Positions 1-9,280 of a stretch of 64,000 nucleotides of DNA are shown here, piece after piece; within the stretch, counting starts at the first letter, position 1, and every line of letters starts with the position of its first letter. The notes under the pieces were generated by a model. It searched no databases. It worked only from the letters and a program-made list of their open reading frames with translations, and was not told the DNA's origin. The position numbers were made by a program, and so were the translations under genes. This DNA is from Emcibacter sp. (lineage in GTDB: Bacteria; Pseudomonadota; Alphaproteobacteria; Sphingomonadales; Emcibacteraceae): positions 1-64,000 of the forward strand of contig JAIOYI010000003.1 of assembly GCA_021741205.1 (NCBI GenBank), given 5' to 3'.

Positions 1-95
1 TATATAAAATGTCTTTTGGCAAGTGTTAATTTAAATAAATGTATTTTGGTATTGAAATACCTCTTTAACCATGTTTGATTAGGAAGAACATTATT
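1..95. other. AT-rich leader upstream of the RidA gene
   Basis: This is a non-coding, AT-rich stretch at the window edge. It holds a short inverted repeat, GTATTT at 41-46 and AAATAC at 55-60, that could be a regulator site. An AGGAAG ribosome-binding site at 81-86 sets the ATG start of the next gene. No upstream gene end is visible. Confidence 0.4.
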
Positions 96-485
96 ATGCA
101 ACATATATTGCCGCCAAAATGGCCAAGACCCAAAGGATACTCCAATGGCATAATAGCCGAAGGAAAAATGTTTTTTCTGGCGGGTGTTGTCGGATGGAAT
201 GAGAAAGAGGAATTTGCCTCTGACGATCTTGTGGATCAGTTTCGCCAAGCGCTGATTAATATATGTGCCATTTTAGAAACGGGCAACTGTGGGCCAGAAC
301 ATATTACACGAATGACATGGTATGTGACCGATATGGAAGGATATAGGAATGAGTTGCCCAAATTTGGTGCGATCTATAAGGAAATTATCGGCAAGAATTT
401 TCCCGTTATGGCCTGTATTGGCGTATCGGCACTTGTTGAAAGACGAGCAAAGATTGAAATTGAAGTGACAGCAATGCTGCCTTAA
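96..485 (+). CDS. RidA/YjgF/UK114-family protein
   Basis: This is a small single-domain protein of the RidA (YjgF/YER057c/UK114) superfamily, about 129 residues, the family's usual size. Known members are cytosolic trimers that hydrolyse reactive enamine/imine intermediates of amino-acid metabolism, but many subfamilies have unknown substrates. Family features seen are the GYSNGI start of the fold, the FLAGVVGWN strand and the C-terminal ALVERRAKIEIEVTA segment, with Arg near residue 114. I chose the ATG preceded by AGGAAG at a 9-base gap; an in-frame TTG 21 bases upstream has no such site. It lies 45 bases upstream of glutaryl-CoA dehydrogenase on the same strand, so it may detoxify by-products of that degradation pathway (inference). 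Confidence 0.85.
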   Translation: MQHILPPKWPRPKGYSNGIIAEGKMFFLAGVVGWNEKEEFASDDLVDQFRQALINICAILETGNCGPEHITRMTWYVTDMEGYRNELPKFGAIYKEIIGKNFPVMACIGVSALVERRAKIEIEVTAMLP

Positions 486-530
486 GATGAGGCAATAAAA
501 TAGACGAGCTAACGTCAAGGAGATATAAAA

Positions 531-1712
531 ATGGCAAATCCAAAATGGCCCACATCCCCATGGGATGATATATTACTGTTGGAAGAATTTCTGACCGAAG
601 AAGAACGCATGATCAGGGACGGCGCCCGTACTTTTTGCCAAAATGAGCTTATGCCAGGCATCATTGAGGCCAATCGCCATGAAAAATTTGACCGAAACAT
701 CATGACCAAAATGGGTGAACTTGGACTGCTTGGCCCCACGATCGAGGGCTATGGCTGTGCGGGCGTAGGCTATGTCTCCTATGGTCTGATTGCCCGTGAG
801 GTCGAACGGGTCGATAGCGGTTACCGCAGCGCCATGTCGGTGCAAAGCTCGCTTGTGATGTATCCCATCTATGCCTATGGCTCCGAAGAACAACGGCAAA
901 AATATCTGCCTCGTCTCGCCACGGGTGAATATGTGGGCTGTTTTGGCTTAACCGAACCCAATGCGGGATCTGACCCTTCTGGCATGCAAACCCGCGCGCG
1001 CAAAGTAGCCGGTGGTTACAAAATATCGGGCGCTAAAATGTGGATCACCAACAGCCCCATTGCAGACGTCATGGTTGTTTGGGCAAAATGTGATGATAGT
1101 GTGGTGCGGGGATTTATTCTGGAAAAAGGCTGGAAGGGCTTGAGTGCCCCAAAAATAGAGGGGAAATTCTCGCTCCGTGCCTCTATCACGGGTGAAATCG
1201 TTATGGATGAAGTTTTTGTTCCAGAAGAAAATCTCATGCCCAATGTGGAGGGCATGAAAGGTCCGCTTGGCTGTCTGTCCAATGCCCGTCTTGGCATTGC
1301 GTGGGGCGCATTGGGGGCGGCAGAGTTTTGCTGGCATGCGGCTCGTCAATATACTCTTGATCGCAAGCAATTTGGCAAGCCTCTGGCCGCCAATCAGTTG
1401 ATCCAGAAAAAACTTGCTGATATGCAAACAGAAATTACCCTTGGCCTACATGCCTGCCTTAATGCAACACGACTGAAGGAAAAGGATAAGCTTTCCCCCG
1501 ATGCCATTTCACTATTAAAACGCAACAATTGCGGAAAATCCTTGGATATTGCTCGGCAAGCTCGTGATATGCACGGTGGCAATGGTATCAGTGATGAATT
1601 CCACGTTATTCGCCATGCCATGAATCTGGAGGCTGTCAATACCTACGAAGGCACCCATGATGTTCACGCCTTGATCTTAGGACGTCTGCAAACGGGATTG
1701 AATGCCTTTTAA
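531..1712 (+). CDS. gcdH: glutaryl-CoA dehydrogenase
   Basis: This is an FAD-dependent acyl-CoA dehydrogenase of 393 residues. GcdH oxidises and decarboxylates glutaryl-CoA to crotonyl-CoA, passing electrons to electron-transfer flavoprotein, at the end of lysine and tryptophan degradation. The [13 protein letters not shown] segment, which includes the substrate-carboxylate-binding Arg of the glutaryl type, and the C-terminal YEGTHD motif with the catalytic Glu near residue 373 separate it from generic acyl-CoA dehydrogenases. [13 protein letters not shown] is the flavin-binding stretch. The start has AAGGAG 8 bases upstream. An enoyl-CoA hydratase, the next step for crotonyl-CoA, follows 75 bases later, which supports a joint route to acetoacetyl-CoA. 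Confidence 0.93.
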   Translation: MANPKWPTSPWDDILLLEEFLTEEERMIRDGARTFCQNELMPGIIEANRHEKFDRNIMTKMGELGLLGPTIEGYGCAGVGYVSYGLIAREVERVDSGYRSAMSVQSSLVMYPIYAYGSEEQRQKYLPRLATGEYVGCFGLTEPNAGSDPSGMQTRARKVAGGYKISGAKMWITNSPIADVMVVWAKCDDSVVRGFILEKGWKGLSAPKIEGKFSLRASITGEIVMDEVFVPEENLMPNVEGMKGPLGCLSNARLGIAWGALGAAEFCWHAARQYTLDRKQFGKPLAANQLIQKKLADMQTEITLGLHACLNATRLKEKDKLSPDAISLLKRNNCGKSLDIARQARDMHGGNGISDEFHVIRHAMNLEAVNTYEGTHDVHALILGRLQTGLNAF

Positions 1713-1736
1713 ATTCAAAATAACTAGATTAAAATG

Positions 1737-1767
1737 AAGGCCGTTGTGATATTTTCAGAACGGCCTT
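1737..1767 (+). terminator. hairpin between gcdH and the enoyl-CoA hydratase
   Basis: A perfect 9-bp stem, AAGGCCGTT paired with AACGGCCTT, encloses a 13-base loop. There is no real T tract after it, so it may be a weak terminator or an mRNA-stabilising hairpin that uncouples the two genes rather than a strong stop. Confidence 0.4.
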
Positions 1768-1787
1768 AATAATACAGAGAGAATATA

Positions 1788-2573
1788 ATGTCCGAGATAC
1801 CCAAAGATGAAGTTTTACTTGAATTTCCCGAAAATTATATTGCGATCGTCCGCATCAACAGACCCAAGAATTATAATGCCCTTAACCTGAATGTGCGTAG
1901 CCTAATTGCGGAAAAATTCAACGAATTAAAAAATCGTGAAGATATTCGGGCGGTGATTATTACGGGTAATGAAAAGTCCTTTGCCGCAGGGGCTGACTTA
2001 AAGGAAATGTCTGTCCTCAGTGCGGTTGATTATTATAAAGCCCATGTGGAACGGCTCTATAATGCCTTTGCCGATTACCCCCGCCCCGTTATTGCAGCCG
2101 TGAACGGTTTTGCTCTTGGCGGCGGTATGGAACTTGCCATGATTTCAGATATAATTCTTGCGGGTCAGAACGCAAAATTTGGCCAGCCAGAGGTCAAAGT
2201 CGGCGTTATGCCAGGTGCTGGTGGCTCACAACGATTGGTGCGGGCGGTGGGTAAATATAATGCCATGCGTCTATGCTTAACAGGAATGATGATCGGGGCG
2301 AATGAAGCCAAGGAAATGGGGCTTGTTTGTGAAGTGCTAGAGGACGACAAGGTCATGGAACGTGCCATGGAAATGGCCCGTGAGCTGAGCGCATTGCCGC
2401 CCTTGGGACTTGAACATATCAAATATGCCATTCTGCATGGCCCCGATATGTCATTGGAAAGTGCCCTTGGACTTGAACGAAAAAGCATGCAAGTTTTGCT
2501 CTCAAGCAAAGACCGTACCGAGGCAACGGCGGCCTTCCTTGAAAAACGTACCGCCACCTATAAAGGGGAATAG
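1788..2573 (+). CDS. enoyl-CoA hydratase
   Basis: This is a crotonase-fold protein of 261 residues. It adds water across the double bond of 2-enoyl-CoA, here most likely the crotonyl-CoA produced by the upstream dehydrogenase. The oxyanion-hole motif AAGADLKEM (about residues 66-74) and GGGMELA are present. Both catalytic glutamates of the hydratase subgroup are in place, Glu115 in GGGMELA and Glu135 in GQPEVKVG. The length is typical of PaaF/Ech proteins. The exact chain-length preference cannot be read from sequence. Confidence 0.9.
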   Translation: MSEIPKDEVLLEFPENYIAIVRINRPKNYNALNLNVRSLIAEKFNELKNREDIRAVIITGNEKSFAAGADLKEMSVLSAVDYYKAHVERLYNAFADYPRPVIAAVNGFALGGGMELAMISDIILAGQNAKFGQPEVKVGVMPGAGGSQRLVRAVGKYNAMRLCLTGMMIGANEAKEMGLVCEVLEDDKVMERAMEMARELSALPPLGLEHIKYAILHGPDMSLESALGLERKSMQVLLSSKDRTEATAAFLEKRTATYKGE

Positions 2574-2582
2574 GACGTCAGC

Positions 2583-3629
2583 CTAAAAACCGTATTTTGC
2601 CCCAAGCTCTTGATCTTTGGAGGCGACAATCTTTGCCAAATCAACAATGACCTTGGCCTGTTTCCATGTGGCATCATCCTGCATCTTGCCGTCGATCATA
2701 ACGGCGCCTGTACCATCGGGCATGGCGGCCAGAATTTTTTTGGCAAACAACACCTCATTCACATCTGGACTAAAGACCGCTTTGGCGATCGCAATTTGTT
2801 TTGGATGCAATGACCATGCCCCCATACACCCCATAAGGAAAGCATTGCGGAATTGTGCCTCGCAGGCAGCATCATCGGAAAAATCACCGAAGGGACCATA
2901 AAAGGCCTTAAGACCATAAGACATACAGGCATCCACCATTTTGGCCACCGTAAAATGCCATAAATCCTGCTGATAGAAATTACGCTCCGATCCATCTGCC
3001 TTATCATCTGCAATAATGCCATAAAAAGGATGCCCGCCGCCCACACGGGTTGTTTTCATGCCGCGCGACGCCGCAAGATCCGCAGGTCCCAAGCTCATAC
3101 CATGCATGCGGGGGCTGGCGGCGGCGATTTCTTCTACATTATTTACCCCTTGTGCCGTTTCAAGTATGGCGTGGATCATAATGGGTTTTTTGATATTATG
3201 GCGGGATTCAAGCTGAGCGAGTAATTGATCCAAATAATGGATATCCCATGGACCCTCTACTTTTGGCAACATAACCACATCCAATTTATTACCCACCTTG
3301 GAAACGATCTCTATCACATCATCTAAAAACCATGGACTGTTTAAACAATTCACCCGTGTCCATAACCCCGTATTGCCAAAATCATTCTTTTCAGCGACCG
3401 CAATAAAACCTGCCCTTGCGGCTTCTTTATCGCTTGCGGGGATGGCATCTTCAAGATTACCAAGCAACACATCAACCTTACCGATCATTTCAGGAATTTT
3501 AGCGCGCATTTTTTCCATTTGCGGCGGAAAAAAATGGATCATGCGTTCAAGAGCAACGGGAATTTCCCGAAATGGGGCGGGGGCGCCAATGGATAAGGGT
3601 TTAAAAAAATCCTTTGGGGTTTTTCTCAT
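2583..3629 (-). CDS. HpcH/HpaI-family CoA-ester lyase, malyl-CoA-lyase-like
   Basis: This is a TIM-barrel protein of 348 residues in the citrate-lyase-beta/malyl-CoA-lyase family. Members cleave or form C-C bonds of 3-hydroxyacyl-CoA esters such as L-malyl-CoA or beta-methylmalyl-CoA using a divalent metal. Visible family features are [11 protein letters not shown] (metal-site acid), the [15 protein letters not shown] stretch with the metal-binding Glu, [16 protein letters not shown], and the C-terminal LHPKQIAIA. It resembles Rhodobacter-type Mcl1 more than CitE, with a longer N terminus. It converges on the enoyl-CoA hydratase with a 9-base gap. Activity on malyl-CoA or another hydroxyacyl-CoA is inferred only. 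Confidence 0.8.
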   Translation of the reverse strand: MRKTPKDFFKPLSIGAPAPFREIPVALERMIHFFPPQMEKMRAKIPEMIGKVDVLLGNLEDAIPASDKEAARAGFIAVAEKNDFGNTGLWTRVNCLNSPWFLDDVIEIVSKVGNKLDVVMLPKVEGPWDIHYLDQLLAQLESRHNIKKPIMIHAILETAQGVNNVEEIAAASPRMHGMSLGPADLAASRGMKTTRVGGGHPFYGIIADDKADGSERNFYQQDLWHFTVAKMVDACMSYGLKAFYGPFGDFSDDAACEAQFRNAFLMGCMGAWSLHPKQIAIAKAVFSPDVNEVLFAKKILAAMPDGTGAVMIDGKMQDDATWKQAKVIVDLAKIVASKDQELGAKYGF

Positions 3630-3826
3630 GATATTAAATCCTCCGCTTAAATTTTTATAATGACTGAGTTTAATCTACCAAATTAATCTATCTTTTCCAC
3701 AAAAAATTTTGCAGTTGCGAATAAAATATCCTCTATATTTATATTTCAATTCTTTGCAATTCTTATTGTCTGATCCGTCCAATCAGAATAATGTGTCGAA
3801 AATGCGGATTATAGAGTTCATTTAAG

Positions 3827-5011
3827 GTGAATAAAAGCGTGAACAGCAACCAGAAAACAGCAGATTTTATTATTATAGGTGGTGGCATTGCCGGTGCGGC
3901 GGCAGGATATGAACTATCCAAAATCGGTAAGGTCATTATCCTCGAAAAAGAAAATCTGCCTGGTTATCATTCCACCAGCAGATCATCGGCTATTTTCCAA
4001 AAAAGCTATCATCACGGTGATCCTCTTTTGAATATACTGGTTTGTGCCAGTGAGGATTTTCTGATGAACCCCCCAGATGATTTTACCTCATATCCACTTC
4101 TTAGCCCTCGACCTCTTATGTATATTGTCCCAAATGGTAAAAGGTCAAAGCTCGAGGCTCTTCAAAAGGATTTGATAAAAATTAATATTGATAGCCACTA
4201 TATTGATCACGCTGAGGTGAAAAAATTACTGCCCATATTAGACCAAAATTATCAGGATAATGTTCTTTTGGAGCAGGATGCCGCCGACATTGATGTTAAT
4301 GCCTTACATCAGGGATATTTGAACCATATTAAGGCGCATGACGGCGAAATTATAACAAACGCCGAAGTCATGGATTTAAAAAGACTTCGTAATCAGTGGC
4401 ATCTTAAGACCAAGGTTGGTGAATTTATAGCCCCCATCGTCGTCAATGCAGCGGGAGCTTGGGTGGACGAGGTGGCAAGACATGCCAACATTACGCCCAT
4501 TAACATTGAACCCTTGCGGCGCACCGTTATCATGGTCACCCTGCCCAAGACATTATGTCCTGACCACTGGCCATTGGTTATGGATATTGACAAAGGCTAT
4601 TATTTTAAACCCGATAGCGGCAAAATTTTAATGACGCCCGGTGATAGTCACTTGTCGCCTCCCTTGGATGCGCAACCCGAGGAAATCGACATTGCTTACG
4701 GCGCCCATTATTTGGAAAATGCCACAACGCTCACAGTGGATAAAATTAATCACAGCTGGGCGGGACTTAGGAACTATGTCAAGGACGGCTATCCTGTGGT
4801 GGGTTTTGATCCCGAACAGGACGGATTTTTCTGGCTTGCCGGTCAAGGAGGCTTTGGCATCAAAACGGCCCCTGCCATGGGCCGTATTTCCGCCGCCCTC
4901 ATAAAAGATGGAAAGCTTCCCCAAGATATATTGGGTCTTGGGCTAACCGAGGATCAAATCTCTATCAACAGGTTAAAACCCAAAGTCCCCGCTTACAAAA
5001 CCACATCATAG
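3827..5011 (+). CDS. FAD-dependent amino-acid/hydroxy-acid oxidoreductase (DAO family)
   Basis: This is a D-amino-acid-oxidase-type flavoprotein of 394 residues, related to glycine oxidase and L-2-hydroxyglutarate/glycerol-3-phosphate dehydrogenases. The N-terminal Rossmann motif IIGGGIAGAAAGYELS (about residues 16-31) binds FAD, and the acidic end of beta-2 follows (ILEKE). The C-terminal flavin-contact segment AGQGGFGIKTAPAMG is present. Two in-frame GTG codons compete for the start: the one used here, and one 12 bases downstream that is better placed behind TAAGGTGA. The 3' end overlaps the converging transporter gene by 19 bases. The substrate is not evident; the flanking transporter and Lrp regulator suggest an amino acid (inference). 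Confidence 0.8.
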   Translation: MNKSVNSNQKTADFIIIGGGIAGAAAGYELSKIGKVIILEKENLPGYHSTSRSSAIFQKSYHHGDPLLNILVCASEDFLMNPPDDFTSYPLLSPRPLMYIVPNGKRSKLEALQKDLIKINIDSHYIDHAEVKKLLPILDQNYQDNVLLEQDAADIDVNALHQGYLNHIKAHDGEIITNAEVMDLKRLRNQWHLKTKVGEFIAPIVVNAAGAWVDEVARHANITPINIEPLRRTVIMVTLPKTLCPDHWPLVMDIDKGYYFKPDSGKILMTPGDSHLSPPLDAQPEEIDIAYGAHYLENATTLTVDKINHSWAGLRNYVKDGYPVVGFDPEQDGFFWLAGQGGFGIKTAPAMGRISAALIKDGKLPQDILGLGLTEDQISINRLKPKVPAYKTTS

Positions 5012-6363
5012 AAAATAAAGGCAACGCCAATTGGCACAACATAACGCACCAGCATAAACCATATTTTAAAGAGCATGCTATCACCCATGCCCAATTCTTC
5101 CAATGTTATGGAGCGCTTGATTGCCCAGCCTGCAAAGATGGAAACCAACAAACCATTAAGCACCATAAAGACATTTGCCGCCAGAAAATTAATGACCGCT
5201 TCAATATTCATTCCCTCAAACAGGGGCAGAAAATCAAGCGGGTGGACATCCTTTAACACATTATTGGAGAGGGCAACAAAGATCCCAACAAACCAAAACG
5301 CCGCACCAGCATAAATTGCGGCACGGGCACGACTAAATTTTTCACCTTCTGATAATTGCGCCACCATAGGTTCTAGCAAAGAAATTGTGGAGGTGATAGC
5401 TGCAAAGGCCAACAATAAAAAGAATAAAAATCCAAATAGCTGTCCAATCCAGCCCATATCACTAAAGACAATTGGCAATGTCACAAACACAAGCCCTGGT
5501 CCAGACGTTGGTTCAACGCCATAGGCAAAAACAATGGGGAAAATCGCAAAACCAGAAAGAAGCGCCACCAATGTATCCGAAAATGCAACCCCAACAGCCA
5601 TTTTTGGAATGGAAATATCACGGTTCAAATAAGAGCCATAAACCATCATGCTACCTGCCCCGAGGGAGAGGGAGAAAAAGGCTTGCCCAGCCGCCATTAA
5701 AACAAGTTCAGGTGTGATCTTGGAAAAATCAGGATCAAACATAAAGGCAACACTTTTAATAAATTCACCCGTGATGGAGGCATATAGCATAAGCAGAACC
5801 AATATAACAAACAGGGCCGGCATCAATATGGTCACCGTTTTTTCCAACCCAGATTTTAAACCCCGCGCAACGATACCGATCGTAATAACCGCCGACAGTG
5901 TCATCCAGAAAATAAGTTTCAAAGGACTGTCTTGTAATTCCTGAAAAATTTTTGCGGAATCACCTTCTTGTAAATTATTAAGTGAGCCAATACCTATTGC
6001 AATGGCATAATCAAGTGTCCAGCCCGCCACCACGGAATAAAAGGTCAAGACCCCAAGCGGTACAATCACATAGGACCACCCCAGCATATTCCATAACTTA
6101 CTTGCCTTTGATTGATGTGCCATCTGTTGGATAGCAGCCACAGGCGGTTTTTGTGTACCACGCCCGATCATAAGTTCCGACATTAACAGAGGTATGCCAA
6201 AAACAATAACAATGGCCAGATAGATCAGTACAAAGGCACCGCCACCATTTTCAGCCACAACATAAGGAAATCGCCATATATTTCCGAGTCCCACGGCACT
6301 TCCCACCGCCGCCAATAGAAACGTAAATCCCGAAGCCCATTGTTCATGCTTTACTTTTTGCAT
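4993..6363 (-). CDS. sodium-dependent amino-acid transporter (NSS/SNF family)
   Basis: This is an inner-membrane neurotransmitter:sodium symporter homologue of 456 residues with about 11-12 hydrophobic segments, in the range for bacterial members. TM1 carries the signature VGSAVGLGNIWRFPY, where the unwound helix binds Na+ and substrate, followed by the NGGGAFVLIY segment. Bacterial homologues such as LeuT and MhsT import hydrophobic amino acids or tryptophan with Na+. An Lrp/AsnC regulator is transcribed divergently from the next gene, a common arrangement for regulated amino-acid uptake. The substrate cannot be told. Confidence 0.9.
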   Translation of the reverse strand: MQKVKHEQWASGFTFLLAAVGSAVGLGNIWRFPYVVAENGGGAFVLIYLAIVIVFGIPLLMSELMIGRGTQKPPVAAIQQMAHQSKASKLWNMLGWSYVIVPLGVLTFYSVVAGWTLDYAIAIGIGSLNNLQEGDSAKIFQELQDSPLKLIFWMTLSAVITIGIVARGLKSGLEKTVTILMPALFVILVLLMLYASITGEFIKSVAFMFDPDFSKITPELVLMAAGQAFFSLSLGAGSMMVYGSYLNRDISIPKMAVGVAFSDTLVALLSGFAIFPIVFAYGVEPTSGPGLVFVTLPIVFSDMGWIGQLFGFLFFLLLAFAAITSTISLLEPMVAQLSEGEKFSRARAAIYAGAAFWFVGIFVALSNNVLKDVHPLDFLPLFEGMNIEAVINFLAANVFMVLNGLLVSIFAGWAIKRSITLEELGMGDSMLFKIWFMLVRYVVPIGVAFIFYDVVL

Positions 6364-6542
6364 TTGATTATCCCTTTAATTCTTACTGGTCACATAATTT
6401 TATAAATATGAATCTATATTTTAATTTTAAAGACACTAACATATATTAAATTCATTGCCACATGAAATTATTTTGCTCTGGATAAATCGGCTTATTGTGC
6501 GGACAAGTCAACAAGACAATATGACCGTTATCGTCTTGCATT

Positions 6543-6995
6543 ATGACGGATTTTCCGTTATTTAAAATTATGGATGATATTGATCAAAAATTAATCAATC
6601 TTTTGAAGAATAATGGCCGTGCGAGCACGACATCATTAGCAAAAATACTTGGACTATCCCGTTCTACGATTCAGGACAGGATTTCACGTCTTGAGGACAG
6701 GGGTATCATTGCAGGCTACACTATTCTATTAAATGATAATTACAAAAAAAATCAGATTACCGCCCATGTATTAATTCAGTTAAATCCTAAATTCTCCCCT
6801 CAAATATTACAGAATCTAAAAAAATTACCCCTCATCAAATCAGTCTATGCGGTCAGTGGAATTTATGACATGATCGCCTTAGTCAAGGCCGATACCACCG
6901 AAGAAATAGATCGTAATCTTGATGAAATTGGTAAAATGGATGGCATAAAAAAAACCACATCATCCATTGTATTATCCACCAAGTTTGAGCGATAA
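6543..6995 (+). CDS. Lrp/AsnC-family transcriptional regulator
   Basis: The protein has 150 residues, with an N-terminal winged helix-turn-helix (DDIDQKLINLLKNNGR, then TSLAKILGLSRSTIQDRISRLEDRGII) and a C-terminal RAM ligand-binding domain. It has the family's usual size. Lrp-type proteins form octamers that sense amino acids. The start is uncertain: the ATG used has no clear Shine-Dalgarno site, and an internal ATG 27 bases on gives the canonical MDDIDQKL opening. Divergence from the sodium:amino-acid symporter across a 179-base AT-rich gap makes that transporter the likeliest target. It ends 4 bases before the converging phosphatase gene. Confidence 0.9.
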   Translation: MTDFPLFKIMDDIDQKLINLLKNNGRASTTSLAKILGLSRSTIQDRISRLEDRGIIAGYTILLNDNYKKNQITAHVLIQLNPKFSPQILQNLKKLPLIKSVYAVSGIYDMIALVKADTTEEIDRNLDEIGKMDGIKKTTSSIVLSTKFER

Positions 6996-6999
6996 AATC

Positions 7000-8235
7000 T
7001 CAAAATCTTCTGAATGTCACTGCCGTCAGGTCATCTTTTAAGGGGCGCCTTATGAGCATATCAAAAAATTTTAAAAGCCGTGTGAGGAAATTCTGATCCT
7101 TATGGAGGCTCATACTGGCCTGTCTGCAAATTTTTATAAAATTATCCTCGCCTATCATGTGGCCTCTCTGGTCATAGCTTTCCGTAAGAACGTCACTATA
7201 AAGAAATAATAATTCACCTTTTTTAAACGGAACCTCATGGGTTATATAAGTTGCATCCTTTATCATCCCAAGGGGAAAACCCGATGGATCAAGGCTTGTG
7301 ACCTCATCAAAGCCCACCGCAATTTTTAAAGGCGATGTTGACGCCGCTGCCGCATAAGTAAATATATTTTTCTTCACATCAATGATGCCACATAACATTG
7401 TGGCATATTGTTCCACAGGCAATAATTTAAACAAATCATGGTTCAGTTTTTCCAGATATTCCGCTGGTGATCCCATATTGGCTTTTTGATAATTTAAAAT
7501 CAATGAATGAAGTCGGAAGGTATTTAAAGAGGCCGATACACCATGACCAGAAAAATCAGAAATATAAATAAATATCTGATCATCATTCAATACATCAAGT
7601 CCCCAGAAATCCCCCCCCATCTCATTAGACGTTTCATAATTAAAATCAATTTCTATCTTATGGGATTTTGAAATTCCCTGCAACAGCGATGGTCTTGGCA
7701 ACAAGGCATCCTGCATGGAACGTGCGATCTCCAGATCACGAGCAAGACGATTATGATATGACCTAAGTCCTTTTACCACCGAACTATATTTCAAATACAT
7801 ATAGACACGATTATGGACCTCTCTTTCGGATACGGGTTTTGGAAAAATATCTGTGGCACCTGCATCATATATCTCTGCCCTTTCTTCGGGCGAATGTTTG
7901 ATGGTGTGAACAATGATAGGAATATTTCTAAAATTATCTATTTTTCTGAGCGTGCGACAAACATCAAGACCGTTAATGCCTGGCATGAGAATATCCATTA
8001 TAATCATATCAGGGATTATGCTTTTTGACCTTTCCAGAGCCTCGGCACCATTACGGGCAAAAAATAAATTTTTAAAACCATCCTGTGTTAAAATAATGGC
8101 AATCAATTGGCTATGAAGTTCATCATCATCCACAATTAAAATACGGCTACCGAGAATGTCGTTTCCAATGCCATTGACACCAATGTTTTTGTGCCGTGAC
8201 AAAACATCATTTTCATCTATTGATAATTCTAACAC
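7000..8235 (-). CDS. receiver-SpoIIE (RsbU-like) PP2C phosphatase, end of chemotaxis operon
   Basis: This is a 411-residue response regulator. An N-terminal receiver (LIVDDDELH acid pair, phospho-Asp in MDILMPG, Lys in PKPVSE) is joined by a helical linker to a SpoIIE/PP2C phosphatase domain (EMGGDFWG, ISDFSGHGVSASL, and the last metal Asp in LKDDLTA). In RsbU/SpoIIE systems such enzymes dephosphorylate a STAS anti-anti-sigma protein. A STAS gene lies immediately upstream in the operon, so phosphorylation of the receiver probably gates dephosphorylation of that partner (inference). The start is GTG with a weak ribosome-binding site. Confidence 0.88.
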   Translation of the reverse strand: MLELSIDENDVLSRHKNIGVNGIGNDILGSRILIVDDDELHSQLIAIILTQDGFKNLFFARNGAEALERSKSIIPDMIIMDILMPGINGLDVCRTLRKIDNFRNIPIIVHTIKHSPEERAEIYDAGATDIFPKPVSEREVHNRVYMYLKYSSVVKGLRSYHNRLARDLEIARSMQDALLPRPSLLQGISKSHKIEIDFNYETSNEMGGDFWGLDVLNDDQIFIYISDFSGHGVSASLNTFRLHSLILNYQKANMGSPAEYLEKLNHDLFKLLPVEQYATMLCGIIDVKKNIFTYAAAASTSPLKIAVGFDEVTSLDPSGFPLGMIKDATYITHEVPFKKGELLFLYSDVLTESYDQRGHMIGEDNFIKICRQASMSLHKDQNFLTRLLKFFDMLIRRPLKDDLTAVTFRRF

Positions 8236-8247
8236 ATTTCATACTTT

Positions 8248-8315
8248 CATAATAAGCTATTTGGCATAATAAGCTATTTGGCATAATAAGCTACTTGGCA
8301 TTATAAGCTGTTTAG
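8248..8315. repeat. four tandem 17-base repeats
   Basis: Four head-to-tail copies of a 17-base unit (consensus CATAATAAGCTATTTGG) fill the gap between the STAS gene and the phosphatase gene. Copies 1 and 2 are identical, copy 3 has one change and copy 4 several. The spacing between the two genes would change if copies were lost or gained. Confidence 0.9.
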
Positions 8316-8319
8316 AAAT

Positions 8320-8628
8320 TTATGCTTTTTCAATGTTAAACATCTTGTCAAAGCAGGCCACAGAAAACATGCGTTGAACCTGTCCATTGGGCGATTTTAA
8401 GGTTAAATTAGCAGGAGTATGCGAAATTTCATCTCGGGCAAGCAACAACATGCCCAAACCCGCAGAATCAATAAAATGCACGTCGGATAAATCAATAATA
8501 TTTCTTTCCGAATGACTGTCCATCATACGTCTGACTATTTCCCGAAAACCATCAAGATCTGAGAATGTAATTTTCTCACTCAGTTTTACTTCGAATAAAT
8601 TTTCTTGTACTTCAATTTGATATTCCAT
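8320..8628 (-). CDS. STAS-domain anti-anti-sigma-like protein
   Basis: This is a 102-residue single STAS domain of the SpoIIAA/RsbV type. The conserved phosphorylation loop DLSDVHFIDSAGLGMLLLA carries Ser in the usual DSAGL position. Such proteins are phosphorylated by an HATPase kinase and dephosphorylated by an RsbU-type phosphatase; the unphosphorylated form binds the kinase or other targets. The phosphatase is the next gene, and a candidate kinase lies at the other end of the cluster. The ATG is preceded by a good GAGGA site. Confidence 0.88.
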   Translation of the reverse strand: MEYQIEVQENLFEVKLSEKITFSDLDGFREIVRRMMDSHSERNIIDLSDVHFIDSAGLGMLLLARDEISHTPANLTLKSPNGQVQRMFSVACFDKMFNIEKA

Positions 8629-8644
8629 TGTAAAATCCTCTTAA

Positions 8645-9280
8645 TTAAAAAAACTCAATATCATCAGAACCCTTTGCATCAACATTCTCCGTCTCACCTT
8701 TATGTTGGTCATGCCCTAAAAACATTTTCAAAATATAATTCTGGTCAAGTTCCTTATGTTCGCCGTTCTGAATGATCCGGCGTAAAATATTCTTGTTATT
8801 CTCGGAAATTTCGACGGGATCAGAAATACTGTCTGAAAGACAGCCTCGCTCAATCTTTTGCGATAAGGTTAGAAGAATATTCAATGTTGCCGATATGGCG
8901 AGCATCAGTTGTCTCGCACGATCCTGAAACTGCATTGTATAAATCATGCGATTAACATTCTGATGAAAACATGTGGAAATTTCAGCACTCGCCATAAACA
9001 TTTCATTGATAATGTCCTGTGTCGCCTCATCCTTATCTCTCAATTCCCCCTGTACAAAAATACAAGCCGTGGTCAGGTCATCAACCTGTTGTTTTGAATA
9101 TTTTACCAAGGCCTGAAATTCATCGGATAAATCAACAATACTATTTTCCACAAGATCTGAAATTTGCATAATTTCTTCACTGATATTACTCAGAGCAACA
9201 TCTCTGATATCTTGCAAATCATTGCGATTAATCAAATCCGCAAGATTGCTCTCTTTCTCTGGTTTTTTTTGTATATTCAT
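8645..9280 (-). CDS. chemotaxis-operon coiled-coil protein
   Basis: The protein has 211 residues, mostly helical, without membrane segments. The MQFQDRARQLM segment resembles the FQD-type motif of helical chemotaxis proteins that associate with receptors or CheZ-like phosphatases, but I cannot assign it to CheZ. It overlaps the cheB stop by 4 bases (ATGA), so it is translationally coupled within the chemotaxis operon. A CheY-P phosphatase or array-scaffold role is possible but unproven. Confidence 0.7.
   Translation of the reverse strand: MNIQKKPEKESNLADLINRNDLQDIRDVALSNISEEIMQISDLVENSIVDLSDEFQALVKYSKQQVDDLTTACIFVQGELRDKDEATQDIINEMFMASAEISTCFHQNVNRMIYTMQFQDRARQLMLAISATLNILLTLSQKIERGCLSDSISDPVEISENNKNILRRIIQNGEHKELDQNYILKMFLGHDQHKGETENVDAKGSDDIEFF

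Noticed and set aside
1737-1767. a strong rho-independent terminator
   Set aside because: The stem is perfect but neither side has a T tract; listed only as a weak hairpin.
8248-8315. a CRISPR array
   Set aside because: The repeats are directly abutting with no spacers, and there are no cas genes.
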